7,904 bases of DNA. Origin: Firmicutes bacterium UBA3910 (GTDB lineage: Bacteria > Bacillota > Limnochordia > Darwinibacteriales > Darwinibacteriaceae). The stretch is from contig DGFC01000004.1 in the NCBI GenBank assembly GCA_002391465.1, positions 1 through 7,904 of the forward strand, in the 5' to 3' direction. Both the position numbers and the translations under genes were made by a program. Every line of letters begins with the position of its first letter. The first letter of the stretch is position 1. Of the stretch, positions 1 to 6,141 are shown in pieces. Under the pieces are notes generated by a model that had not been told where the DNA came from, made no database searches, and saw only the letters and a program-made list of their open reading frames with translations.

Positions 1-917
1 CCTGGATCGAACTCGGTACTTACAAAGATGGCTTGTATGCCCTTACTTTTGCTGCCGATATCAAGAGCTTAGTCTGGTATCGCCCTGACGTGTTTGCCGA
101 AAAGGGTTATGAGGTTCCCACCACTTGGGATGAGATGGAAGCTCTGATGGATCAAATGGCAGCCAACGGCGATACTCCCTGGGCTATCGGCCTTGAATCC
201 GGCGCAGCCAGCGGTTGGCCCGCAACCGACTGGATTGAAGATATCATGTTGCGCACAGCCGGTCCTGAAGTCTATGACCAATGGGTGAACCATGAGATCC
301 CCTGGACCGATGAGAGAGTGAAGGAAGCCTTTGAAATCTTCGGCAAGATTGCTAGAAACAGCGACTATGTCTATGGCGGACCGGTAACTGTGTTATCCAC
401 AAACTTCGGTGACTCAGTTGCAGAGCTGTTTACTGATCCTCCACGTGCGATGATGCATCGCCAAGCAAGTTTCGTGACCAGTTTTATCCAAGATGCCAAA
501 CCTGACGTGGTCATCGGTGAAGATGTTGCTTTCTTTGGATTCCCCATGATCAAGCCCGAACATGGTAATCCCATGCTAGGCGCAGGTGATATGATCGGAC
601 AGTTCAATGATACTCCTGAAGCTGCTGAGTTCATGAACTTCCTAGCCAGTGCCGAAGCTCAGGAAATCTGGGCCAATAGGCTTGGCAAACTCGGCACCAA
701 TAACAAGATTGATCCGGCTGCTTATCCCGATGATTTGACACGTGATATGGCAAGGCTCCTCAATGAAGCAGATGTCTTTAGGTTTGACGGATCTGACTCT
801 ATGGCGGCAGCAGTTGGTTCCGGCGCATTCTGGGAAGGCGTTCTCATGTACGTGGGCGGCGATTATCTCGATGATGTGCTGGAGTTTATCGAAAGTGTCG
901 CGGTAGACAGCTACTAA
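1..917 (+). CDS. Sugar ABC transporter substrate-binding protein, 5'-truncated (CUT1, AglE-like)
   Basis: This is the extracellular solute-binding component of a carbohydrate ABC importer; it captures the sugar outside the membrane and hands it to the two permeases encoded next. The frame is open from base 3 with no start in view, so the gene runs off the left edge. About 305 residues are present; families of this kind are usually 420-450, so roughly the first 120-150 residues, including the signal peptide, are missing. Family 1 binding-protein signs are the 'SLVWYRPDVFAEKGYEVPTT' stretch followed by WDEM, then GLESGAASGWPATDW, and a later HRQASF segment. From memory these match the alpha-glucoside-binding AglE group, which suggests an alpha-glucoside ligand; the ligand itself is inference. 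The gene ends 74 bases before the permease start, with a hairpin in between. By eye it is more AT-rich than the genes downstream. Confidence 0.93.
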   Translation, partial: WIELGTYKDGLYALTFAADIKSLVWYRPDVFAEKGYEVPTTWDEMEALMDQMAANGDTPWAIGLESGAASGWPATDWIEDIMLRTAGPEVYDQWVNHEIPWTDERVKEAFEIFGKIARNSDYVYGGPVTVLSTNFGDSVAELFTDPPRAMMHRQASFVTSFIQDAKPDVVIGEDVAFFGFPMIKPEHGNPMLGAGDMIGQFNDTPEAAEFMNFLASAEAQEIWANRLGKLGTNNKIDPAAYPDDLTRDMARLLNEADVFRFDGSDSMAAAVGSGAFWEGVLMYVGGDYLDDVLEFIESVAVDSY

Positions 918-942
918 GATTCCAGAATTATAGGTAACTCAT

Positions 943-972
943 GGCGCGCCCTAACTTAGGGCGTGCCTTTTT
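943..972 (+). terminator. Intercistronic hairpin with T-tract (partial terminator)
   Basis: GGCGCGCCCTA (943-953) pairs with TAGGGCGTGCC (957-967) in an 11-bp stem with one G-T wobble and a 3-base loop, followed directly by TTTTT (968-972). This is the form of an intrinsic terminator, but it stands inside an operon between the binding protein and the first permease. Such hairpins are known to let only part of the transcripts through or to protect the 3' end of the upstream message, so the binding protein outnumbers the permeases. Which of the two applies here cannot be told from sequence. Confidence 0.72.
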
Positions 973-977
973 CCGAG

Positions 978-984
978 AAAGGGG
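978..984 (+). promoter_or_regulatory. Ribosome binding site that sets the first permease start
   Basis: AAAGGGG lies 7 bases before the ATG at 992 but only 1 base before the in-frame ATG at 986. The other in-frame ATG at 941 has just a weak AGGT upstream and would place the whole terminator hairpin inside the coding region. The spacing favours 992. Confidence 0.6.
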
Positions 985-991
985 AATGGTG

Positions 992-1855
992 ATGAGGCGG
1001 AAAACGGGTGGTTTGACTCCCCTGCTATATGTGGGCCCGGCAGTTTTTTTCCTCACGATTTTTCAGGTGTATCCCGCACTGCAAACCATCTACCTAAGCT
1101 TCATGGACAGGCGTTCAGAGGCTTTTGTCGGTTTAGCCAACTACAAGTTTGTGTTTACCTCAGCGCCCATGCTGACGGCGTTCAGGAATAACTTGATCTG
1201 GCTGGTTTTCTTTACCGCAGGCACCGTAGGCCTAGGTCTGCTGTTTGCTATTTTAGTTGACAAGGTTAAGTATGAGAGCTTTGCCAAATCAATCATCTTT
1301 ATGCCGATGGCCATCTCCTTTGTAGGTGCAGGTGTGGTTTGGAAGTTCATGTACACCTACAAGCCGCCGGGATCGGAACAGATCGGCCTTTTAAACCAGA
1401 TTCTGATGATTTTCGGCTTTGAGCCCAAGGGCTGGCTCCTGGAGAGTCCGCTGAACAATTTTGCCCTGATTGCAGTTGGGCTGTGGATTTGGACGGGATA
1501 CTGCATGGTTATCCTTTCCGCAGCTTATAAAGGGATTCCCAAGGAACTAACAGAAGCTGCCCAGGTGGACGGGGCCAACAGCCTTCAGGTCTTTAGGCAT
1601 ATTACCATTCCGGAACTTAAGCCCGCCTTAACGATGGTGGTCTCCACAATGCTGGTCAATGTGCTCAAGATTTTCGACATCATTTACGTAATGACGAATG
1701 GCAACTATGGCACAGAAGTAATTGCCAACCGCATGTTCAAGGAAATGTTCCAGTTTTCCAACACCGGCAGGGCAAGTGCTATTGCAGTGATCCTGTTTCT
1801 AATGATTGTGCCGATCATGTATGCGAACATTCGTCAGAAGTTGAGGGAGGGTTAA
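992..1855 (+). CDS. Sugar ABC transporter permease (MalF/AglF-like, CUT1)
   Basis: This is an inner-membrane subunit of the sugar importer, forming the channel as a heterodimer with the next gene product. With the start at 992 it has 287 residues, close to the usual 280-310. About six hydrophobic helices are visible, beginning with 'TPLLYVGPAVFFLTIFQVYP' and ending near 'AIAVILFLMIVPIMYANI'. The cytoplasmic EAA loop that contacts the ATPase is at about residues 188-213: EAA, then DGA, then ITIPELKPAL, which fits the EAA-x3-G-x9-I-x-L-P type pattern. A longer version from ATG 941 adds 17 residues encoded by the hairpin and lacking a membrane or signal character, so it is not preferred. The stop is 2 bases from the start of the second permease, so the pair is surely co-transcribed and probably translationally coupled. 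Confidence 0.92.
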   Translation: MRRKTGGLTPLLYVGPAVFFLTIFQVYPALQTIYLSFMDRRSEAFVGLANYKFVFTSAPMLTAFRNNLIWLVFFTAGTVGLGLLFAILVDKVKYESFAKSIIFMPMAISFVGAGVVWKFMYTYKPPGSEQIGLLNQILMIFGFEPKGWLLESPLNNFALIAVGLWIWTGYCMVILSAAYKGIPKELTEAAQVDGANSLQVFRHITIPELKPALTMVVSTMLVNVLKIFDIIYVMTNGNYGTEVIANRMFKEMFQFSNTGRASAIAVILFLMIVPIMYANIRQKLREG

Positions 1856-1857
1856 CT

Positions 1858-2721
1858 GTGAACTGGCAAAAACTGAAAAGAAAACTCCCCCGCCTTGTAG
1901 TAAATATTGTCGTGATCGCCGCGATAGTTATCTGGTTTGTTCCTACCCTGGGCCTTTTAATAACTTCCTTCAGGCCTGCCAGCGACGTAGCCTATACCGG
2001 CTGGTGGACGGCCCTTTCCAGCCCGTTGAAGTTTACGCAGTATACGGTTGAAAACTACAAAAACGTACTTTCTTCCGGAGGGATGCTCATCGCCTTCCGC
2101 AACAGCTTTATCATCGCCATTGGCGGAACGGTGATTCCTGTATTCTTCGCAGCGTTAGCGGCCTTTGGCTTGTCGAAGCTGAACTTCCAGGGCCGCGGGT
2201 TTTTCTATGCACTGATTGTTATGATGCTTGTAGTGCCGACCCAGATGACCTTTGTTCCTGTCCTGCGCCTTTATAACAAGCTCAGCCTCTCAGGAACCTT
2301 CGGCGGGCTGTGGCTGGTGCACACAGGGTACGGCTTGCCCTTTTCCATTTTCATGCTCCATACATTTTTCCAATCTCTGCCCGATGAGCTCTTTGAGGCC
2401 GCCCACATTGACGGGGCTTCGATTTGGACTACCTTCATCCGGCTGGCCATACCGCTATCAGTTCCGGCTTTGGCCTCCCTGGTGATCTTCCAGTTTTTGG
2501 CGGTGTGGAATGATCTGTTAGTAGCCCTGATCTACCTTGGCGGCCACCAATCTGTTGCACCGCTGACCATGCGCCTTTCCAGCCTGGTGGGCTCCCATGG
2601 GCAGGACTGGCACTTACTGACAGCCGCGGCTTTCATTTCCATGACAGTGCCCCTAATCGTGTTCCTGGCTTTGCAGAAATACTTTGTCAGGGGCCTGATG
2701 GGCGGTGCGGTAAAAGGATAG
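1858..2721 (+). CDS. Sugar ABC transporter permease (MalG/AglG-like, CUT1)
   Basis: This is the second channel subunit of the importer, 287 residues, a normal family length. It starts with GTG, preceded by GGGAGGG (1845-1851) about 6 bases upstream and overlapping the end of the previous gene. The first helix is at about residues 14-35 and the last at about 255-273, with four others between. The EAA loop at residues 180-205 reads EAAHIDGASIW then LAIPLSVPAL. The C-terminus ('LQKYFVRGLMGGAVKG') is the classic ending of MalG-type permeases. It is the last gene of the operon and is followed at once by a strong terminator. No ATP-binding subunit follows, so an ATPase encoded elsewhere must serve the complex. 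Confidence 0.95.
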   Translation: MNWQKLKRKLPRLVVNIVVIAAIVIWFVPTLGLLITSFRPASDVAYTGWWTALSSPLKFTQYTVENYKNVLSSGGMLIAFRNSFIIAIGGTVIPVFFAALAAFGLSKLNFQGRGFFYALIVMMLVVPTQMTFVPVLRLYNKLSLSGTFGGLWLVHTGYGLPFSIFMLHTFFQSLPDELFEAAHIDGASIWTTFIRLAIPLSVPALASLVIFQFLAVWNDLLVALIYLGGHQSVAPLTMRLSSLVGSHGQDWHLLTAAAFISMTVPLIVFLALQKYFVRGLMGGAVKG

Positions 2722-2738
2722 CCTGGAGAAGGCCAGGA

Positions 2739-2773
2739 GCGCGAAGCAGCCAGCAGTTGCTTCGCGCTTTTTT
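2739..2773 (+). terminator. Intrinsic terminator of the ABC importer operon
   Basis: GCGCGAAGCA (2739-2748) pairs perfectly with TGCTTCGCGC (2758-2767), a 10-bp GC-rich stem with a 9-base loop, followed by six T (2768-2773). It begins 17 bases after the stop of the second permease and separates the importer from the next transcription unit. Confidence 0.93.
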
Positions 2774-2851
2774 GCTGCCAGTAACTTCTGCAGGAATCGG
2801 AGGAGAATTAGCGAAAGCAGTAAGATATGCTATTTTGAGGGGGTCTCAGTG

Positions 2852-4669
2852 ATGAAACGCTTGCTTTGTCTGTCCCTCGTTGTGTTTTTGGTTATCGTTT
2901 CCGGCTTGCCGGCATTTGCCCGCAGCCATCGTTTTTTGGACCTGGAGATCGATGCCAGGGTGGGCGCCGACGGCTTGGTGCGGGTGACAGAGACCCATAC
3001 CGTGAAGTTCGACGGTACTTTCTCCGGCATGTACCAGTGGATCGATACCAGTGGAGGCATTGAACTCAGCAATATCGTTGTCTCTGAGGGAGGAGCTGAC
3101 TACGAACGCTTGGACAGTGACTCCCCCGGACCGGCAGGCACCTACTTTGTGCGGGAATCGGCAGACGAAGTCTATGTGGACTGGAGTTTTTCAGCCACGG
3201 ATGAAATCCGCCGTTTTGAGGTCAGCTATGTAGTGCACAACGCAATTCTGAAGCATAATGATGTGGCGGAGTTCTACTATCAGTTTGTCGGCGAACGCTG
3301 GGATCAGGCGCGGGATCATGTTCGGATTGTCCTGTCCCTGCCCTTTGGTGCTGAGGCCGATGAGGTTGCAGCCTGGGGCCACGGACCCCTTCATGGAGTG
3401 GTGACCATAGAATCACCGAACAGAATTGTGTGGGAAGTGGATAACCTGCCGGCAAAAACCTTCGTGGAAGGCCGGGCAGTCTTTCCCAACTCGCTGGTTC
3501 CCCTCGGAAGGAGAACCACGGGGGAGGATCGCCTCGAGGCGATTTTCGCCGAGGAGCAGGGCAAGGAAGAGGCTAAGGCCGAGAGCCGCAGGCTCGCCCA
3601 GGAGCGCCTGGAGAGTCTGCAGAGGCGCAAGGCGCTGGATCCGTACCTGGCAGCAGCCTTTTTTGTAGTAGCCGTGCTCTTAACGGTCGCAGTCCGGCGT
3701 CAGTACAGACTAAAAAACCAGGCTTTTCAAGAACGTTATTATAAGGAGCTGCCGGCCCATTATCCTCCGGCGGAAATGGCGATTCTGTACCGAGGCCACA
3801 TCTCGGGCGCAGACTTTACTGCCACCCTGTTGGATCTAGCCAGGCGGGGATATCTCAAGATTGAGGAGATTACAGGTCTCCGGGGAGCGGGGAAGGATGA
3901 CGAAAGTTACAGATTCACCCTTAACAGCGACCTTCCTCCTGATGCAGGCAGCTTAACGCCCTATGAACAGAAGGCGCTGGATCTATTGTTTGCCCAAGGG
4001 CAGGAAGTGACCCTGGAGGAGTTTCAGGCATATGCCAAGGAGCACGCCAAGGAAGTCGCAGAGTCCTGGACTCAGTGGGGCAAGGAAGTTCAAGAAGCCT
4101 CCAAGGTCCGCAATTTCTACGACGCGGAGGCGAAAAAGGCGCTGTGGTGGCTGATTCCAACCATCGGCCTTTTTCTCCTGAGCATTTTCTGCCTGGCCCT
4201 GGATCTTTTGGCGGCTGGAGTTGTCGCCATGATCATGTCCTTTATCGTTTTCATAGTTGTGGTCAGCGCCGCGACTCGCCGCACCGAACAAGGGGAAGAG
4301 GAGTACAGGAAGTGGAGGGCATTTCGCCGTTACTTGCGGGAGTTCTCCAGGGTAGACACCGCCAGAGTGGGTTCCTTAGGCATCTGGGAAGAGTACCTGC
4401 CTTATGCCGTCAGCCTGGGGGTTGCAGACCAGATGCTGAAGGAGCTGGAAGTTCGCTTCCCCAACCTGCAGGATGAGAACTACCGGTTTGGCTCGAATTG
4501 GTTTATTTATTATCACATGGGCGGTTTCAGCCGCATCAGCCGCATGACGAACAAGGTCGGCGAATCTGTAACCAGGGTCGCCATGCCCCAGGGAAGCGGA
4601 GGAACAGGGGGCGGCTTTTCCGGCGGCGGGGGCGGAGGCTTCGGCGGCGGAGGCGGCGGCGTGCGCTAA
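2852..4669 (+). CDS. DUF2207 family membrane protein with glycine-rich tail
   Basis: This is a membrane-anchored protein of the DUF2207 family, whose function is not established. The 605 residues fall in the family's usual range. Order of parts: signal peptide (1-23, likely cleavage after AFA); an extracytoplasmic beta-rich DUF2207 domain (about 24-219, with 'DGLVRVTETHTVKFDGTFSG' near its start); a charged, probably helical linker rich in Glu, Lys and Arg (225-260); a membrane helix (about 264-282); a cytoplasmic part with 'DFTATLLDLARRGYLKIEE', a winged-helix-like stretch common in the family; two adjoining helices (about 431-472); a WRAFRRYLREFS segment and a WEEYLPYAVSLGVADQ segment; and a tail of 18 Gly in 23 residues. 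GAGGGGG (2837-2843) lies 8 bases before ATG 2852; a GTG at 2849 would add one Met. I see no convincing promoter in 2774-2836. The next gene follows after 41 bases. Confidence 0.87.
   Translation: MKRLLCLSLVVFLVIVSGLPAFARSHRFLDLEIDARVGADGLVRVTETHTVKFDGTFSGMYQWIDTSGGIELSNIVVSEGGADYERLDSDSPGPAGTYFVRESADEVYVDWSFSATDEIRRFEVSYVVHNAILKHNDVAEFYYQFVGERWDQARDHVRIVLSLPFGAEADEVAAWGHGPLHGVVTIESPNRIVWEVDNLPAKTFVEGRAVFPNSLVPLGRRTTGEDRLEAIFAEEQGKEEAKAESRRLAQERLESLQRRKALDPYLAAAFFVVAVLLTVAVRRQYRLKNQAFQERYYKELPAHYPPAEMAILYRGHISGADFTATLLDLARRGYLKIEEITGLRGAGKDDESYRFTLNSDLPPDAGSLTPYEQKALDLLFAQGQEVTLEEFQAYAKEHAKEVAESWTQWGKEVQEASKVRNFYDAEAKKALWWLIPTIGLFLLSIFCLALDLLAAGVVAMIMSFIVFIVVVSAATRRTEQGEEEYRKWRAFRRYLREFSRVDTARVGSLGIWEEYLPYAVSLGVADQMLKELEVRFPNLQDENYRFGSNWFIYYHMGGFSRISRMTNKVGESVTRVAMPQGSGGTGGGFSGGGGGGFGGGGGGVR
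4592..4660 (+). repeat. Low-complexity glycine codon run at the DUF2207 C-terminus
   Basis: Here the coding strand is almost only GGN codons: 18 of 23 residues are Gly, broken by Ser, Thr and two Phe, ending in two runs of six Gly. Glycine-rich tails after the last conserved segment are a recurring trait of DUF2207 proteins, so this is expected for the family. The repeat could vary in length by slippage. Confidence 0.8.
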
Positions 4670-4710
4670 TTGTTCTTGGCTGTAGGCCAGGATTTGAAGG
4701 AGAGTAAGTC

Positions 4711-6042
4711 ATGAGAAAAGTGAAAAAACCCATGCTGGTGTTGCTGCTGCTTGTCCTGGCACTGGGTGCAGCCGGCGGGCGCGCCTTGGCCGGCCTGGAC
4801 AGGGAAAAGATTGTTGTTTTGGATTTCTTGGCCCTCGATGATCAGGGCAGATATATTGACACTCTAAGTATTGAAGGAACTGATTTGACCAACCTGTCCC
4901 GGGTGATGTCCCAGGGCATCGCGGCCAGGCTGGTGCAATACGGGGAGTTCGAGGTGGAGAACAGCATCTCTTTAAGCAGGGAACTTGACAGTTTCGGCTT
5001 TGCCTACGATGCCTCTGCCTGGGACCGCGCCGGAGCTGTTTTAGATTCGGGACTTGCAGATCAGGTGATCACAGGCAGCATTACAATGTTGCAGAATACT
5101 GCGGTTATCGGGGTGCAGCGCTTTGAGCTGCAGCAGGGCCAGGTGCAGCTGGTGGGTTCTGCCATGAGCTCCGCACCGCGGCTTGCCGATGCCCCTAACC
5201 TTGTGGACGGGCTGGTTACGGATTTGTTCCCCGCGGATGTACAGGTAATCGAGCGAAGCGTTGAGCAGGTCTTTGCAGTTCCAGGACAGGTGCGGCTCAA
5301 CCTCGGCCAGTCCAAGCAGATTACGGTCTATGCCCTGGATGCTATGGGCAGGCCCATCGCCAATCCTCAATTTCTGTTTTTCTCAAGTGACGAAGCCAAG
5401 GTCTCCGTGGATGAAAACGGCGTGGTCACCGGACTGCAGCCGGGCACATCCACCATTACAGTGCGGGCCATCAGCCGCACAACCCGGTCCGGATCGCCGG
5501 CGACGATGACGGTTACCGTCCTGCCGCCGACCTTTGGCCTGCGGGCGGGCACCCTCCTCACCAAGCGAGGTGACCAGGAGCGATTCCCGGTGCGCATTGG
5601 CTTGCGGCTCACCCCTACCATTGACCAGAAAGGCAGCCAGTCAACCTCGCCAACGCTGGTGCCTCCCGAAGAGACTCTGCCCACAGAGGGCTCCAATCCC
5701 CTCGGGCTGATCTCTTCCTTTTTCGGCTCCATGTTGACCAATGGCCTGATGACGATTGATCTGGACTTTGATCCCTCCCGGGAGCTTTTTGTCTCCTTCA
5801 GCGGCGTGCAGCGTTCCAGCGCAGGCTACTTGGGAACCGGCGTGGGCTATGTGACGCCATTAGACAATTTCGAGGCGCAAAAGGGCTTTGTCCTGCGCTT
5901 TACCGCAGGCACCCAGTACCGGGCCACAAATCGGATGTCCATACCGGTGGAAGCAGTTGTGGATGCTATCTTTCCCACAGCGAGCGTCTTTAGCCCCTCC
6001 TTTAGAATCGGCATCAATCTCGGTCTCGACTTGTTCCCCTAA
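4711..6042 (+). CDS. Secreted protein: CsgG/LpoB-like N-terminal part, Big2 domain, beta-rich C-terminus
   Basis: Function unknown; 443 residues. AAGGAGAG (4697-4704) is 6 bases before the ATG. A signal peptide covers residues 1-27 (MRKVKK, a Leu-rich core, ALA before the cut); there is no lipobox Cys. Residues 32-176 ('KIVVLDFLALDDQGRY', then DLTNLSRVMSQGIAARLVQY, LADQVITGSI and a final amphipathic VDGLVTDLF) have the order seen in CsgG/TolB-N/LpoB-like folds: a strand, a helix, an 'A-D-x-V-I-x-G-S-I' strand. This is a resemblance, not a firm assignment. Residues 190-271 are a good bacterial Ig-like group 2 domain (LGQSKQITVYALDAMG, then VSVDENGVVTGLQPGTSTIT). Residues 274-443 are beta-rich with a Ser/Thr/Pro linker (305-328) and end in alternating hydrophobics (FRIGINLGLDLFP), which could be a membrane beta-hairpin set. 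It lies 41 bases behind the DUF2207 gene and likely shares its transcript. Confidence 0.82.
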   Translation: MRKVKKPMLVLLLLVLALGAAGGRALAGLDREKIVVLDFLALDDQGRYIDTLSIEGTDLTNLSRVMSQGIAARLVQYGEFEVENSISLSRELDSFGFAYDASAWDRAGAVLDSGLADQVITGSITMLQNTAVIGVQRFELQQGQVQLVGSAMSSAPRLADAPNLVDGLVTDLFPADVQVIERSVEQVFAVPGQVRLNLGQSKQITVYALDAMGRPIANPQFLFFSSDEAKVSVDENGVVTGLQPGTSTITVRAISRTTRSGSPATMTVTVLPPTFGLRAGTLLTKRGDQERFPVRIGLRLTPTIDQKGSQSTSPTLVPPEETLPTEGSNPLGLISSFFGSMLTNGLMTIDLDFDPSRELFVSFSGVQRSSAGYLGTGVGYVTPLDNFEAQKGFVLRFTAGTQYRATNRMSIPVEAVVDAIFPTASVFSPSFRIGINLGLDLFP

Positions 6043-6141
6043 AGCTTGAAATATTGCCTGCTTTTTCCACATTACTCGAAGGAATTGTTATCCTGATGTC
6101 GAATCTTAATGATAATTGTTGCCAAATATAGGAGGTAGAGC

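Noticed and set aside
2722..2737. Small hairpin CCTGG/CCAGG just before the operon terminator
   Set aside because: A 5-bp stem without a T-tract; it adds nothing to the strong terminator that follows.
2821..2836. Possible -10 elements TAAGAT or TGCTATTTT before the DUF2207 gene
   Set aside because: There is no -35 match at 16-18 bases, and the start would fall in or next to the ribosome binding site.
4075..4476. Open frame of 133 codons on the plus strand in another frame of the DUF2207 gene
   Set aside because: It overlaps a clear membrane protein gene fully and has an Arg/Gly/Ser-rich composition typical of an out-of-frame reading.
5367..5741. Minus-strand open frame of 124 codons inside the Big2 protein gene
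   Set aside because: It is antisense to a well-supported coding region, and no product features are seen.
6041..6066. Possible terminator AAAGC ... GCTTTTT after the Big2 protein gene
   Set aside because: The stem is only 5 bp, AT-containing, with a 14-base loop; it is too weak.
6085..6116. Possible sigma-A promoter TTGTTA ... GATAAT for the chemoreceptor
   Set aside because: The spacer would be 20 bases; with a 17-base spacer the -35 is TTATCC, a poor match.
6110..6124. Fur/PerR-like half-site TGATAAT upstream of the chemoreceptor
   Set aside because: The second half (GTTGCCA) matches the expected inverted half at only 4 of 7 positions.
6120..6127. Possible sigma-D -10 element (GCCAAATA) upstream of the chemoreceptor
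   Set aside because: It matches GCCGATAT poorly, has no TAAA at the right distance, and is too near the ribosome binding site.
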